Below are positions 49,216 through 59,995 of a stretch of 64,000 bases of DNA, in pieces. Origin of the DNA: Rosenbergiella collisarenosi. GTDB taxonomy: Bacteria > Pseudomonadota > Gammaproteobacteria > Enterobacterales > Enterobacteriaceae. How positions within the stretch are numbered: the stretch's first letter is position 1; every line of letters begins with the position of its first letter. The stretch is from NCBI RefSeq assembly GCF_018494085.1, contig NZ_JABBFP010000001.1, positions 525,951 through 589,950 of the forward strand, given 5' to 3'. The position numbers and the translations under genes were made by a program. Below the pieces are notes generated by a model. It was not told where the DNA came from. It worked only from the letters and a program-made list of their open reading frames with translations, and ran no database searches.

Positions 49216-52200
49216 ATGGCCAACCCACGTTTTATTCACCTCCATGTTCATAGCGACTATTCCATGATCGATGGTATAGCCAAAACTGGTGCCCTAGTTA
49301 AGAAAGCTGCGAGTTCAGGTATGCCAGCTTTGGGGATCACCGACCATATGAACTTGTGCGGGCTGGTCAAATTCTACGGTTCTGCACAGGGTGCTGGTGT
49401 CAAACCAATTATCGGTGCCGATCTTAATATTATTAATCCTTTGCTCGGTGATGAACCGATGCAATTGACGGTACTTGCTGCCAACAATGATGGATACCAG
49501 AATCTTACTCTACTCATCTCAAAAGCGTACCAACGTGGCTATGGTCATCAGGGGCCGATCGTTGATCAAGAATGGCTGGTTGAGCATGCCTCAGGTTTAA
49601 TCCTGCTATCGGGCGGCTTTAAAGGTGATGTTGGCTATAGTTTATTAAGAGGAAACACGGCACTTGCACAGCAATGCCTAGCCTTTTACCAAGAGCACTT
49701 TGCGGATAATTATTACCTCGAGTTGACGCGTACTGGGCGTAGTGAAGAAGAGAGTTATTTACACCAAGCCTTATCCCTTGCGGTTGCACATCATATCCCG
49801 GTAGTGGCGACTAATGATGTCTGTTTTCTTAGCGAGCAGGATTTCGACGCCCATGAAATTCGCGTTGCGATTCATGATGGCTACACTCTTGATGATCCTA
49901 AGCGGCCTAAGCTCTACACCGAGCAGCAGTATCTGCGTACCGAAGAGGAGATGTGTGAGTTATTTGCCGATATCCCAGAAGCGCTTGCGAATAGCGTAGA
50001 AATCGCTCGGCGGTGTAACGTCACGATCCGCCTAGGCGAATATTTTCTCCCACAATTTCCAACGGGTGAAATGACCACCGCAGATTTCTTAGTGAGTTGT
50101 TCTAAAGCAGGATTGGAGGAAAGGCTCCTATTTTTATTCCCTGATGAACAGGAGCGCGCGGCTAAACGTCTTGCCTACGATGAACGTTTAGATATCGAAC
50201 TCACCGTTATTAACCAGATGGGCTTTCCAGGTTATTTCTTGATAGTCATGGAATTCATCCAGTGGTCGAAAGATAACGGCGTACCCGTTGGGCCAGGTCG
50301 TGGCTCGGGCGCAGGCTCGTTGGTTGCTTACGCGCTAAAAATTACAGATTTGGATCCCCTGGAGTTTGACCTACTATTCGAACGATTCCTCAATCCTGAA
50401 CGCGTGTCAATGCCCGATTTCGACGTCGATTTCTGTATGGAGAAACGCGATTTAGTCATTGAACACGTTGCGGATATGTATGGACGCGACGCGGTTTCGC
50501 AGATTATTACGTTCGGTACGATGGCGGCAAAAGCAGTAATTCGCGATGTTGGCCGAGTCCTCGGGCATCCTTACGGCTTCGTCGACCGTATTTCGAAATT
50601 AATTCCTCCCGATCCGGGGATGACGCTAGAAAAAGCGTTTATCGCCGAACCTCAATTACCAGAAATTTATGAGGCAGATGAAGAGGTCAAAGCGCTTATC
50701 GACATGGCGCGTAAGCTTGAAGGCGTTACTCGAAATGCAGGTAAGCACGCAGGTGGAGTGGTCATCGCGCCGACAAAGATTACTGACTTTGCGCCGCTTT
50801 ATTGCGATGAATTAGGGCAACATCCGGTCACGCAATTTGATAAAAACGACGTAGAATATGCAGGGTTGGTTAAATTTGACTTCCTGGGTTTACGGACGTT
50901 AACCATTATCAACTGGGCATTACAAATGATTAATGCGCGGCGTGAGAGGCAAGGCGAGCCACCTATCAATATCGATGCTATTCCGCTGAATGATAAAAAA
51001 AGTTTCGATATGCTGCAACGGGCTGAAACGACAGCGGTTTTCCAGTTAGAATCCCGTGGCATGAAGGATCTCATTAAACGGCTGAAGCCCGACTGTTTCG
51101 AAGATATGATCGCATTAGTGGCTTTGTTTCGTCCAGGTCCATTACAGTCCGGTATGGTAGATAACTTTATCGATCGGAAACATGGGCGTGAAGCTATCTC
51201 ATATCCCGATATCCAATGGCAGCACGAAAGTTTACAGCCGGTATTGGAGCCTACCTACGGTATCATTCTTTACCAAGAACAGGTTATGCAGATCGCGCAA
51301 GTACTTTCCGGTTATACCTTAGGCGGGGCAGATATGCTGCGCCGGGCAATGGGTAAAAAGAAGCCGGAGGAGATGGCTAAGCAGCGTTCAGTGTTTAAAG
51401 ACGGTGCCGAGAGCATGGGTGTCGACGGCGAGTTATCGATGAAGATCTTCGATCTCGTAGAGAAGTTTGCCGGTTATGGATTTAACAAATCGCACTCTGC
51501 GGCTTATGCGCTGGTCTCGTATCAAACCCTTTGGCTTAAAGCCCATTATCCTGCAGAATTTATGGCTGCGGTCATGACTGCGGATATGGATAATACTGAA
51601 AAAGTCGTTGGCCTAGTCGACGAATGTTGGCGTATGGGGCTGAAAGTGTTGCCCCCCGATATTAATGCCGGACTTTACCCTTTCCATGTTAACAATGAAG
51701 GCGAAATTGTTTATGGTATCGGTGCAATAAAAGGCGTCGGCGAGGGTCCAATCGAAGCAATACTTGAAGCTAGGAATCAAGGCGGTTATTTTAAGGAGCT
51801 GTTTGATCTCTGCGCGCGCACGGATATCAAAAAAATTAATCGCCGTGTGATGGAAAAACTGATAATGTCCGGTGCCTTCGACCGATTAGGACCACATCGG
51901 GCGGCATTAATGAGTGCACTGAATGATGCACTTAAGGCAGCAGACCAACACTCGAAGGCTGAGGCGATAGGGCAGGGCGATATGTTTGGGGTTCTTGCAG
52001 AAGAGCCAGAGCAAATCGAGCAGTCTTATGCCAGTATAAATCGGTGGCCAGAACAGGTACAGTTGGACGGTGAACGAGAAACGTTAGGGTTGTATCTCAC
52101 CGGTCATCCGATCAATCAGTATTTGAAGGAAATTGAGCGTTATGTGGGTGGAATGCGTCTCAAAGATATGCATCCTACCGAACGTGGGAAGATAACTGTT

Positions 52201-52698
52201 GCGGCGGGATTAGTCCTTGCGGCAAGAGTGATGGTCACCAAACGTGGTAACCGAATTGGTATTTGTACGCTGGATGATCGTTCTGGTCGTTTAGAGGTAA
52301 TGCTCTATACTGACGCGCTAGATAAATATCAGCAGTTGTTAGAAAAAGATAAAATTCTGATCGTCAGTGGACAGGTCAGTTTCGATGATTTCTCTGGTGG
52401 TCTAAAAATGATTGCAAGAGAAGTGATGGATATTGATGAAGCTCGCGAAAAATATGCTCGTGGGCTTGCTCTCTCACTGACTGACAGGCAAATTGATGAC
52501 CAGCTTTTAAACCGTCTTCGACAGGTTCTTGAACCTCACCGTTCAGGAACGATTCCTGTAAACCTCTATTATCAACGAGAGGATGCGCGGGCGAAATTAC
52601 GATTTGGGGCCACTTGGCGAGTTACGCCAAGTGATCGTTTACTCAACGATCTACGCCTCGTAATCGGAACGGAGCAGGTTGAACTGGAGTTTGATTAA
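49216..52698 (+). CDS. dnaE: DNA polymerase III alpha subunit
   Basis: Replicative polymerase, 1160 residues as in E. coli. PHP domain ([13 protein letters not shown]), palm with catalytic aspartates in PDFDVDFC (~400) and [11 protein letters not shown] (~555), (HhH)2 domain and OB fold near the C-terminus. The internal clamp-binding pentapeptide, QADMF in E. coli, reads QGDMF here (~residue 920). Downstream accA is 12 bp away, the same order as E. coli. Confidence 0.98.
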   Translation: MANPRFIHLHVHSDYSMIDGIAKTGALVKKAASSGMPALGITDHMNLCGLVKFYGSAQGAGVKPIIGADLNIINPLLGDEPMQLTVLAANNDGYQNLTLLISKAYQRGYGHQGPIVDQEWLVEHASGLILLSGGFKGDVGYSLLRGNTALAQQCLAFYQEHFADNYYLELTRTGRSEEESYLHQALSLAVAHHIPVVATNDVCFLSEQDFDAHEIRVAIHDGYTLDDPKRPKLYTEQQYLRTEEEMCELFADIPEALANSVEIARRCNVTIRLGEYFLPQFPTGEMTTADFLVSCSKAGLEERLLFLFPDEQERAAKRLAYDERLDIELTVINQMGFPGYFLIVMEFIQWSKDNGVPVGPGRGSGAGSLVAYALKITDLDPLEFDLLFERFLNPERVSMPDFDVDFCMEKRDLVIEHVADMYGRDAVSQIITFGTMAAKAVIRDVGRVLGHPYGFVDRISKLIPPDPGMTLEKAFIAEPQLPEIYEADEEVKALIDMARKLEGVTRNAGKHAGGVVIAPTKITDFAPLYCDELGQHPVTQFDKNDVEYAGLVKFDFLGLRTLTIINWALQMINARRERQGEPPINIDAIPLNDKKSFDMLQRAETTAVFQLESRGMKDLIKRLKPDCFEDMIALVALFRPGPLQSGMVDNFIDRKHGREAISYPDIQWQHESLQPVLEPTYGIILYQEQVMQIAQVLSGYTLGGADMLRRAMGKKKPEEMAKQRSVFKDGAESMGVDGELSMKIFDLVEKFAGYGFNKSHSAAYALVSYQTLWLKAHYPAEFMAAVMTADMDNTEKVVGLVDECWRMGLKVLPPDINAGLYPFHVNNEGEIVYGIGAIKGVGEGPIEAILEARNQGGYFKELFDLCARTDIKKINRRVMEKLIMSGAFDRLGPHRAALMSALNDALKAADQHSKAEAIGQGDMFGVLAEEPEQIEQSYASINRWPEQVQLDGERETLGLYLTGHPINQYLKEIERYVGGMRLKDMHPTERGKITVAAGLVLAARVMVTKRGNRIGICTLDDRSGRLEVMLYTDALDKYQQLLEKDKILIVSGQVSFDDFSGGLKMIAREVMDIDEAREKYARGLALSLTDRQIDDQLLNRLRQVLEPHRSGTIPVNLYYQREDARAKLRFGATWRVTPSDRLLNDLRLVIGTEQVELEFD

Positions 52699-52710
52699 AA
52701 CAGGAACATT

Positions 52711-53670
52711 ATGAGTCTTAATTACCTGGATTTTGAACAGCCTATCGCTGAACTTGAAGCGAAAATTGATTCACTGAAATCCCTCGGTCCTCAAGATGAA
52801 AAGCATGACATTAATCTTGATGATGAAATTCAACGCCTGCGCGGCAAAAGTGTCGAGTTAACCAAAAAAATCTTCGCAGATTTGGGTGCTTGGCAGATTG
52901 CCCAACTCGCACGCCATCCTATGCGTCCTTATACCTTGGATTACGTGCGTAACGCTTTCGATGATTTCGATGAATTAGCCGGTGATCGGGCTTATGCTGA
53001 CGATAAAGCCATTGTCGGGGGGATCGCTCGTTTAGATGGGCGCCCAGTGATGATTATTGGTCATCAAAAAGGTCGTGAGACGAAAGAGAAGATTCGTCGT
53101 AATTTTGGTATGCCTGCTCCTGAAGGATACCGTAAAGCGCTTCGCTTGATGGAAATGGCCGAGCGTTTTAAAATGCCGATTATCACCTTTATCGACACTC
53201 CGGGTGCGTACCCAGGGGTTGGCGCGGAAGAGCGTGGCCAAGCAGAAGCCATCGCACGTAACCTACGTGAGATGGCCGGCTTAACAGTACCTGTTATTTG
53301 TACTGTTATCGGTGAAGGTGGCTCGGGTGGTGCATTAGCTATCGGTGTGGGCGATAAAGTCAACATGTTGCAGTACAGCACCTACTCCGTTATTTCTCCA
53401 GAAGGATGTGCGTCAATTTTGTGGAAGAGTGCGGATAAAGCGCCTCTAGCCGCGGAAGCGATGGGCATTACGGCTGACCGCCTTTCCGAGTTGGAACTCA
53501 TTGACTCCGTTATTCCAGAACCACTAGGTGGGGCTCATCGTCATCCTAAAGAGATTGCTGCAGTGCTTAAAGAGCAGCTCCTATCCGATTTAGCTGAGCT
53601 AGACGAGCTTAGTACCGAAGAGCTATTAGACCGTCGCTATGAGCGTCTGATGAGCTATGGTTACGCATAA
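52711..53670 (+). CDS. accA: Acetyl-CoA carboxylase carboxyltransferase alpha subunit
   Basis: With AccD transfers CO2 from carboxybiotin to acetyl-CoA, making malonyl-CoA. 319 residues, same as E. coli. Crotonase-like fold with the oxyanion-forming glycines in [15 protein letters not shown] and the [15 protein letters not shown] segment. Cytosolic. ldcC, which follows in E. coli, is absent; a terminator comes next. Confidence 0.98.
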   Translation: MSLNYLDFEQPIAELEAKIDSLKSLGPQDEKHDINLDDEIQRLRGKSVELTKKIFADLGAWQIAQLARHPMRPYTLDYVRNAFDDFDELAGDRAYADDKAIVGGIARLDGRPVMIIGHQKGRETKEKIRRNFGMPAPEGYRKALRLMEMAERFKMPIITFIDTPGAYPGVGAEERGQAEAIARNLREMAGLTVPVICTVIGEGGSGGALAIGVGDKVNMLQYSTYSVISPEGCASILWKSADKAPLAAEAMGITADRLSELELIDSVIPEPLGGAHRHPKEIAAVLKEQLLSDLAELDELSTEELLDRRYERLMSYGYA

Positions 53671-53686
53671 CCATTAGTCCCTTAAG

Positions 53687-53712
53687 AAGGTCGCTTTGGC
53701 GGCCTTTTTTTT
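53687..53712 (+). terminator. Rho-independent terminator of accA
   Basis: AAGGTCGC (53687-53694) pairs with GCGGCCTT (53699-53706) with one G-T pair and a TTTG loop; a run of T follows. Confidence 0.85.
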
Positions 53713-53739
53713 ATCGCCAAATATAGGGAGCGCGGTATC

Positions 53740-54147
53740 ATGCTAAAGCTTAAAAGGGTTCATCATATTGCTATTATCGCCTCAGATTATGCGCAGAGTC
53801 GGCATTTCTATTGCGAGGTGCTAGGGCTGAAACTGATTAATGAGGTGTATCGTACTGAGCGGCAATCGTGGAAGGCAGATCTTGCCCTGAACGATGATTA
53901 TATTATCGAACTGTTTTCTTTTGTCGACGCACCGCCTCGTGTTAGCTATCCCGAAGCATGCGGATTACGGCACTTAGCTTTTTCAGTCGACGATCTACAA
54001 GCGGCCATCACGTTTCTAAGCGCTCTGCACGTCGAGTGTGAACCGATCCGTATCGATCCCTTAACGAACAAGTTATTCACCTTCTTTAGTGACCCTGATG
54101 GGCTACCGTTAGAGCTTTACCAAGATGAAATCCCTAATGGGAAGTGA
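53740..54147 (+). CDS. yaeR: VOC family (glyoxalase-like) protein YaeR
   Basis: 135-residue single-domain vicinal oxygen chelate protein of unknown substrate. Metal-ligand-like residues lie in HHIAIIA, the GLRHLAFSV segment and DPDGLPLELYQ. Similar to E. coli YaeR (129); the last residues run into tilS, which starts 23 bp before this stop. AGGGAG upstream of the ATG. Confidence 0.92.
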   Translation: MLKLKRVHHIAIIASDYAQSRHFYCEVLGLKLINEVYRTERQSWKADLALNDDYIIELFSFVDAPPRVSYPEACGLRHLAFSVDDLQAAITFLSALHVECEPIRIDPLTNKLFTFFSDPDGLPLELYQDEIPNGK

Positions 54148-55489
54148 GCTACCTTTACAGGAACACCGTCAGTTACTGATCGGTTTTAGTGGGGGGCTCG
54201 ATTCCACCGTTTTACTGCATAAGCTATCTCTGCTCAGAGAGTCACAGGGATTGACCTTGCGTGCAGTTTATATCCACCACGGTCTAAGCGATCACGCCGA
54301 CGAATGGCTAGTACACTGTCAGCAGATGTGTGTGAGGTTAGAGATCCCCTTTATTAGTCGTAAGGTGCATCTTTTTGGGGATAAAGGCGGTATAGAAGCT
54401 GAAGCCCGAACATTACGCTACCGAACCTTTATGGAGATCCTAGCCCCAGAAGAAGCCTTAGTGACCGCTCACCATCAAGACGATCAGTGCGAAACATTTT
54501 TATTGGCCTTGAAGCGGGGAAGCGGACCGGCGGGTCTATCGGCTATGCCGATTGCTCGACAATTGGGCGCGCATTGGCATTTGCGCCCGCTGTTGGGTTT
54601 CTCCCGACAGCAGCTTGAGTCGTATGCGCAAGATCACCAATTAAACTGGATAGAAGACGAAAGTAACCAAGACGATCGCTACGATCGTAACTTTCTGCGG
54701 CTACACACGCTTCCTCAGTTGGTACAGCGTTGGCCCCAATTTGCACGCAGTGTCGCAAGAAGTGCTGAATTGTGTGGTGAGCAAGAAGCACTACTCGATG
54801 AGTTATTAGCGTCAGCACTACAGAGCTGTACGGCCGAGGATAGTTCGATCGATATCTCTTACCTAGCAAGCTGTACTGAACAGAAAAGAAATGCCCTGTT
54901 GCGACGATGGCTTGTACAGTGCGGGTCACGATTACCATCGCGTCAAGCGTTAGCTCGTTTATGGCATGAGGTCGCGTTGAGCCGAAAAGATGCTTGCCCA
55001 CAACTTATGCTCGAACAAGGTTATGTAAGACGTTACCAGCAGAGGCTTTATTTTGGGCGAGTATTTTCCGAACTTCGCGGGAGCACGCTACCTTGGTCGG
55101 TTCCAGCAATCCCCTTCGTGCTTCCTGATAACCTAGGTAAGTTACATCTACATCCTGTCCTTACAGCGGAAAGGCACTTACGTATGCCGACAAATGAGGA
55201 GAGTGTGAGTGTGCGCTTTGGTCAATCGGCCTATTTACATCTAGTGGGACGCGAGGGGGGACGGAGTTTAAAAAAAATTTGGCAAGAAAAAGGGGTTCCT
55301 ACGTGGTTACGAGAGAGTATCCCGCTGATCTATTACGATGAAGAGTTAATCTGCGCCCCCGGTATTTTCATTACCCATGCCGGCTTGTCGTCGGAGAAGG
55401 CAAAATATTGCATAGAATGGAGTGAGATTGACCCAGAGCTAAAGCCATGGATAAGCTTTAGCTCTGAAAATATGACTAGCTTTGCGTGA
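54125..55489 (+). CDS. tilS: tRNA(Ile)-lysidine synthase
   Basis: Converts C34 of the CAU anticodon tRNA-Ile to lysidine, so it reads AUA. 454 residues. PP-loop SGGLDS at residues 22-27, then IHHGLS, the LKRGSGPAGLSAM and IEDESNQDDRYDRNFLR motifs, and a C-terminal domain with VGREGGRSLKKIWQ. The protein is longer than E. coli TilS (432), mainly at the C-terminus, whose end overlaps rof by 14 bp. The start could also be the ATG at 54137. Confidence 0.95.
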   Translation: MKSLMGSELPLQEHRQLLIGFSGGLDSTVLLHKLSLLRESQGLTLRAVYIHHGLSDHADEWLVHCQQMCVRLEIPFISRKVHLFGDKGGIEAEARTLRYRTFMEILAPEEALVTAHHQDDQCETFLLALKRGSGPAGLSAMPIARQLGAHWHLRPLLGFSRQQLESYAQDHQLNWIEDESNQDDRYDRNFLRLHTLPQLVQRWPQFARSVARSAELCGEQEALLDELLASALQSCTAEDSSIDISYLASCTEQKRNALLRRWLVQCGSRLPSRQALARLWHEVALSRKDACPQLMLEQGYVRRYQQRLYFGRVFSELRGSTLPWSVPAIPFVLPDNLGKLHLHPVLTAERHLRMPTNEESVSVRFGQSAYLHLVGREGGRSLKKIWQEKGVPTWLRESIPLIYYDEELICAPGIFITHAGLSSEKAKYCIEWSEIDPELKPWISFSSENMTSFA

Positions 55490-55736
55490 TAGTGATAGTG
55501 CCGATTTCAGGATGACTGAAACTCTCAATCGCATCCAATCGAACTTCATGTTGCTCGCCGTGATATTTATAAAGAAGATACTCGACCTTTTTTCTCAGGA
55601 ACAAATCAGCTGCTTCTGCCTTCAAAGACTCACCGTTACGTAAGGTGAGTTGAAGCAACAAATGATGCTGGCAGGCGAGTTCGAGATTGTCATAGTCATC
55701 ACAATTAATTGGCTGATAGGTATCATTGATTGACAT
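55476..55736 (-). CDS. rof: Rho-binding antiterminator Rof (YaeO)
   Basis: 86-residue inhibitor of the Rho termination factor; blocks the primary RNA-binding site. The sequence NDTYQPINCDDYDNLELACQHH and the final SFSHPEIGT are almost identical to E. coli Rof. Its last 14 bp overlap the end of tilS on the other strand. The small gene yaeP, which precedes rof in E. coli, is not found. Confidence 0.95.
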   Translation of the reverse strand: MSINDTYQPINCDDYDNLELACQHHLLLQLTLRNGESLKAEAADLFLRKKVEYLLYKYHGEQHEVRLDAIESFSHPEIGTITITQS

Positions 55737-55784
55737 AATGGCTCACCTGTAAGTAAATGGCGGATTTCCGCGGGCCTTACACAA

Positions 55785-55805
55785 ACGCATTACCAAGTAA
55801 TGCGT
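55785..55805. repeat. 9-bp perfect inverted repeat in the rof-yaeQ divergent region
   Basis: ACGCATTAC (55785-55793) and GTAATGCGT (55797-55805) flank CAA, about 50 bp upstream of rof. May be an operator or a leader hairpin of rof. Unassigned. Confidence 0.5.
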
Positions 55806-55979
55806 CACTGAACTTTACGTTTATGGCAACGTTGTACGCCAGACGATTGTGAGATAATACGAAGACTTACTCAACGTTGTCACCTTTTATCTTTAGCCTT
55901 AGCCTAGGCGTTTGCAAGACGTAATGCAAGTCAGCCCACACGTCCTGTTAAAGCAGATAGCGTTACATTTGGAGAATTT

Positions 55980-56525
55980 ATGGCGCTTAAAGCCACGATA
56001 TTTAAGGCTGTTGTCGATATTTCAGACCTCGATCGACATTACTATGCCAACCACTCATTGACCCTAGCACGGCACCCTTCTGAAAATGACGAGAGGATGA
56101 TGCTAAGGCTGTTTGCATGGTGTCATTACGCCTCCGAGCGGCTGGTTTTTACGCGAGGACTCTCATCCGACGAACAACCTGAAATTTGGCAACATCACGA
56201 CCATGGAAGCCCTGAATTATGGATTGAGTTAGGTTTGCCCGATGAAAAACGGTTAAAAAAAGCCGTTAGCCAGTCTTCCCAAGTTGTATTATTTACCTAC
56301 CAATCTCGCGCTGCAGCTGTTTGGAAAGAACAGATATTGAGTAAGCTGGCGCATTTCCAAAATTTAACGATCTGGCATGCTAGCGATGAACAGCTAAGTC
56401 AATTAGCGGCTTTAGCACAACGTAATATGACGTTACAGGTGACCTTGCAGGAAGGGATTATCTGGATTTCCGATGGTGTTAACCATATTGAGATAGAGAT
56501 GGAGTTATGGCAGAAAGCAGCGTAA
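55980..56525 (+). CDS. yaeQ: YaeQ family protein
   Basis: 181-residue protein of the PD-(D/E)XK nuclease-like YaeQ family, without established activity. N-terminal MALKATIFKAVVDISDLDRHYY and GLSSDEQPEIWQHHDHG, IELGLPDEKRLKKA are family hallmarks. Overlaps arfB by 19 bp. GGAG lies close upstream of the ATG. Confidence 0.94.
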   Translation: MALKATIFKAVVDISDLDRHYYANHSLTLARHPSENDERMMLRLFAWCHYASERLVFTRGLSSDEQPEIWQHHDHGSPELWIELGLPDEKRLKKAVSQSSQVVLFTYQSRAAAVWKEQILSKLAHFQNLTIWHASDEQLSQLAALAQRNMTLQVTLQEGIIWISDGVNHIEIEMELWQKAA

Positions 56526-56938
56526 TAATTATTAATGCCCAACAGCAGATCGACAGTAGTGAGGTCGAACTGTCTGCGATACGCGCGCAGGGCGCTGGCG
56601 GGCAAAATGTCAATAAAGTCTCGACAGCAATACATTTACGCTTTGACGTAAAATGCTCAAGCTTAACTGAAGAAGCAAAAGCTCGAATTCTTGAGAAGCG
56701 TCATCATCTCCTAACAGAAGATGGTGTGATGATTATCAAAGCACAAAGTGCACGTTCACAAGAGAAAAACAGAGCATTAGCGATTGAACGTCTTCGGACG
56801 GTACTTGCGCAATTACTGGTTGTGTCGAAAGTTCGTAGAGCGACGAAACCGACTAAAGCCGCTAAGTTACGGCGTTTAGAGGGAAAGGGTAGGACTGCAT
56901 CGAAGAAAAATTTGCGGGGTAAAGTTTCCCTTGATTGA
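56507..56938 (+). CDS. arfB: Alternative ribosome-rescue factor ArfB (peptidyl-tRNA hydrolase)
   Basis: 143-residue release-factor homologue that frees stalled ribosomes without a stop codon. The GGQ motif is in IRAQGAGGQNVNKVSTAIHL (residues ~25-44). The basic tail (KVRRATKPTKAAKLRRLE then KGRT) inserts in the mRNA channel. Overlaps yaeQ by 19 bp, so probably co-translated. nlpE, next in E. coli, is missing. Confidence 0.95.
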   Translation: MAESSVIIINAQQQIDSSEVELSAIRAQGAGGQNVNKVSTAIHLRFDVKCSSLTEEAKARILEKRHHLLTEDGVMIIKAQSARSQEKNRALAIERLRTVLAQLLVVSKVRRATKPTKAAKLRRLEGKGRTASKKNLRGKVSLD

Positions 56939-56944
56939 TAATAA

Positions 56945-56962
56945 GGCCCTCGCAAGAGGGCC
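56945..56962. terminator. Hairpin between convergent arfB and proS
   Basis: 7-bp stem GGCCCTC/GAGGGCC with GCAA loop (56945-56951, 56956-56962). T tracts are poor on both sides, so termination is inferred. Confidence 0.6.
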
Positions 56963-56975
56963 ATAGGTAGCAGGA

Positions 56976-58694
56976 CTATCTGCTAATCTGTGAGAGTAAA
57001 CGTTCTACTATCGCCTCAGGTGATAACATCTCTTTCTCACCAGTACGACGGTTCTTGTATTCAATCTCGTTGTTATCCAAATTACGGTCTCCGATAACAA
57101 TTGAATGCGGTACACCGATCAGTTCCATGTCTGCAAACATCACTCCAGGCCGCTCTTTGCGATCGTCGAGAATGACATCCAGACCCGCTTTACGCAATTG
57201 CTCATACAGCTTCTCGGCTAGCTCTTGCACGCGGAAAGATTTATGCATATTCATTGGAAGAATCGCGACATGGAACGGAGCGATAGCTTCAGGCCAGATG
57301 ATGCCTCTGTCGTCGTGGTTTTGCTCTATAGCCGCTGCAACGACACGCGTAACACCGATTCCGTAGCATCCCATCAGAAGGGGTTGGTTACGGCCATCTT
57401 CACCTTGAACTGTCGCTTTCAATGCTTCAGAGTACTTAGTACCAAGCTGGAAGATATGACCCACTTCGATACCGCGTTTGATGAGTAATGTCCCTTTACC
57501 ATCTGGGCTAAGATCGCCTGTCACCACATTGCGAATATCCGCGTAGCGCGCTTCGGGTAGGTCACGTAACCAATTGACCCCAAACCAGTGTTTACCATCG
57601 ATGTTGGCCCCGACTGCAAAATCACTCATAACTTTAAGGCTATGATCAGCAATAACCGGCATAGGTAAGCCAATTGGACCTAACGAACCTGGACCCGCTC
57701 CCGCTGCGTCACGGATCTCTTGTTCGGTAGCGAAACAGAGTGGTGAGGCGACAATATCTAGCTTCTCCGCTTTCACTTCGTTCAGCTCATGGTCGCCACG
57801 CACTAAGAGTGCGACTAGAGTATGTTCGCTTTCTTCACTTGCTTTAACGATAAGTGTTTTGACCGTTTTATCGATAGGTAAGGAGAATTGAGAGACTAAT
57901 TCAGCAATCGTTTTAGCATTAGGCGTATCTTGTTGCATTAACGCCTGTGAAGGCGCAGCACGATCGATGGTTGGGGCTACGGCTTCTGCAAGCTCAATAT
58001 TTGCTGCGTAATCAGAATGATCGGAGAAAATAATATCATCCTCGCCACTTTCCGCTAAAACTTGGAATTCATGAGACGCGCTCCCGCCGATGGAACCTGT
58101 ATCTGCTTGGACTGCACGGAAGTTTAGCCCCATTCGACTAAAGATTTGGCTATAAGCGCGGTACATGATGTCGTAAGTTTCTTGCAGTGAATCCTGATTA
58201 CTATGGAAAGAATAAGCATCTTTCATGATGAATTCACGCGAACGCATTACACCAAAGCGTGGACGAACTTCGTCTCGAAATTTGGTCTGAATTTGAAATA
58301 AATTTAAAGGTAATTGTTTATAAGAGCTCAGTTCGTTACGGATTAAATCGGTGATCACTTCTTCATGAGTAGGGCCAAGCACAAAGGGGCGATCGTGACG
58401 GTCACTAATCCGTAGAAGTTCGGGGCCGTATTGTTCCCAACGTCCACTTTCTTCCCATAGATCCGCAGGTTGAACGACGGGCATCGTCACTTCAACGGCA
58501 CCTGCATTTTCCATCTCTTCACGAACGATTTTCTCAACCTTACGGAGAACGCGAACACCTGTCGGTAGCCAAGTATATAGCCCTGATGCAAGCTTACGGA
58601 TCATCCCTGCACGAAGCATTAATTGGTGGCTAATGACTTCGGCATCCGAAGGCGTTTCTTTAAGAGTAGAAAGTAGATATTGAGTAGTGCGCAT
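56976..58694 (-). CDS. proS: Prolyl-tRNA synthetase
   Basis: Class II synthetase charging tRNA-Pro. 572 residues, as in E. coli. Motif regions: the N-terminal [17 protein letters not shown], motif 2 around [23 protein letters not shown], motif 3 near [12 protein letters not shown], and an inserted YbaK-like editing domain (~220-400) that clears mis-charged alanyl-tRNA. An anticodon-binding domain ends the chain. Cytosolic. Confidence 0.98.
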   Translation of the reverse strand: MRTTQYLLSTLKETPSDAEVISHQLMLRAGMIRKLASGLYTWLPTGVRVLRKVEKIVREEMENAGAVEVTMPVVQPADLWEESGRWEQYGPELLRISDRHDRPFVLGPTHEEVITDLIRNELSSYKQLPLNLFQIQTKFRDEVRPRFGVMRSREFIMKDAYSFHSNQDSLQETYDIMYRAYSQIFSRMGLNFRAVQADTGSIGGSASHEFQVLAESGEDDIIFSDHSDYAANIELAEAVAPTIDRAAPSQALMQQDTPNAKTIAELVSQFSLPIDKTVKTLIVKASEESEHTLVALLVRGDHELNEVKAEKLDIVASPLCFATEQEIRDAAGAGPGSLGPIGLPMPVIADHSLKVMSDFAVGANIDGKHWFGVNWLRDLPEARYADIRNVVTGDLSPDGKGTLLIKRGIEVGHIFQLGTKYSEALKATVQGEDGRNQPLLMGCYGIGVTRVVAAAIEQNHDDRGIIWPEAIAPFHVAILPMNMHKSFRVQELAEKLYEQLRKAGLDVILDDRKERPGVMFADMELIGVPHSIVIGDRNLDNNEIEYKNRRTGEKEMLSPEAIVERLLSQISR

Positions 58695-58772
58695 GAATAA
58701 GGTTCCAGTTGAACGGGAAAACTGTTTTAGTGAGTATCAGTAGTTTATCAGTGAGTGAATGCTGTAAAAAGC

Positions 58773-59483
58773 CTAATTCATCGGCTCAATAGCAATTACT
58801 TCTGTACCCATCGGGGTTATTCGCCAGCGTACAGTAAAATCACTGAGACTGGCAGCATAAAAATGATGATCCTCTTGGTTACGACGGTAAGCAGGACGAG
58901 GATCTTGTGCCAATACTTGCTGAATAAATTGGGCTAATTCGGGATGGGTTACGGCATGGTTTGAAAGATGGCGTTGCGCGTCGGCATTGAACGATACTGG
59001 CATAGAGGCATCGGGTGTAGACTGCGCGTAGCCTGCATGTGCATGAGGTAAAGATTCGGCAAAAGGCAGATAAGGTTTAATATCAACAACCGGAGTACCT
59101 TCAACGAGATCGACACTTCCAAGTTTCAGGAATAAACGTTTCTTTTCGTACCGTATTCCTTTGAATTCAACTAAAGACATACCCAGCGGGTTGGGTCTAA
59201 AGGTGGAACGGCTAGCAAATACACCAATTTTATCGTTACCGCCAAGCCTCGGTGGTCGGACAAGAGGCTTCCAGCCTTGATGCTGAGTCTGATGAAAAAT
59301 AAAAATCAGCCACAAATGGCTGAAGTTCTCAAGCCCCCGGACCGCATCAAGCTGGTTATAAGGAGCGTGCAGCTCAAGCTCCGCTCCCATTGCAGTGACT
59401 AGCCCAGGTTGGCGAGGGACTGCGAATTTCTCTTTCCATGGGGAATGGATTGTACCAATTGTCTCTAAAGAAAAAGTACTCAT
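58773..59483 (-). CDS. trmO: tRNA (N6-threonylcarbamoyladenosine(37)-N6)-methyltransferase TrmO
   Basis: SAM-dependent enzyme that methylates t6A37 in tRNA-Thr (formerly tsaA/yaeB). The start at 59483 gives 236 residues (E. coli 235). Family blocks: IGTIHSPWKEKFAVPRQPGL, RPPRLGGNDKIGVFASRS and TFRPNPLGMSLVE, DIKPYLPFAES. Its ATG overlaps the rcsF stop (ATGA), so the two are coupled. Confidence 0.95.
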   Translation of the reverse strand: MSTFSLETIGTIHSPWKEKFAVPRQPGLVTAMGAELELHAPYNQLDAVRGLENFSHLWLIFIFHQTQHQGWKPLVRPPRLGGNDKIGVFASRSTFRPNPLGMSLVEFKGIRYEKKRLFLKLGSVDLVEGTPVVDIKPYLPFAESLPHAHAGYAQSTPDASMPVSFNADAQRHLSNHAVTHPELAQFIQQVLAQDPRPAYRRNQEDHHFYAASLSDFTVRWRITPMGTEVIAIEPMN

Positions 59484-59884
59484 TGCGTTATTTTTAATGC
59501 TGAACCTTGGCAAACCGCTTCTCGATAACATCCAGCATTAGTAGCGATCACTTCGCATTGGTGAACGAGGATTGCGTTAGCTTTTAAATTAGAGGCTTTC
59601 ATCTGCATGCGTTTACGTGCTGTATTAAGGTTAGGCGGCGAACTTTGCGCGCTAGCTTGGCAATCCTCACCTGATACTTCGCCTAAGTCACGAAAAGGCT
59701 TGTTGATAAGATCTGTAGGATTAGTATAGAGCTGTACTGGCGTTGCTCTGTGGATAGGCTTACGTACTTTCTCTTCAGTTTGCGCCTGGTTTTTTTTCGG
59801 GAAGGGTTCAACCGGCTTATATTTTGTCGCACAGCCAGCAATTCCTACAATTATCATACAAAGCGGCAATAAGCGTAAACGCAT
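59480..59884 (-). CDS. rcsF: Outer membrane lipoprotein RcsF, Rcs stress sensor
   Basis: 134-residue lipoprotein that reports envelope damage to IgaA and the Rcs phosphorelay, partly by threading through BamA-OMP complexes (bamA is in this window). Lipobox IVGIAGC with C18 as the acylated residue, a proline/charged linker (~25-50), and a globular domain with four cysteines (GEDCQAS, HQCEV, GCYREAVC) forming the two disulfides. Order rcsF-trmO as in E. coli. Confidence 0.96.
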   Translation of the reverse strand: MRLRLLPLCMIIVGIAGCATKYKPVEPFPKKNQAQTEEKVRKPIHRATPVQLYTNPTDLINKPFRDLGEVSGEDCQASAQSSPPNLNTARKRMQMKASNLKANAILVHQCEVIATNAGCYREAVCQGSALKITQ

Positions 59885-59943
59885 TGAATCATCCTCACTT
59901 AACGAGTCGTTAGAGGGTTAGCATAGAGGTTTCGATATCGATC

Positions 59944-59974
59944 GAAAAAAGTAAAGGCGACTCTCGTCGCCTTT
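59944..59974 (-). terminator. Terminator of the metNIQ operon
   Basis: On the minus strand a 9-bp perfect stem (59966-59974 with 59953-59961, 4-nt loop) leads to a T-rich tail. Confidence 0.85.
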
Positions 59975-59995
59975 TAATCGTAATATTAACAGTAT

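Noticed and set aside
54543..55001. 152-codon open frame antisense to tilS
   Set aside because: Shadow frame; composition follows the tilS codons.
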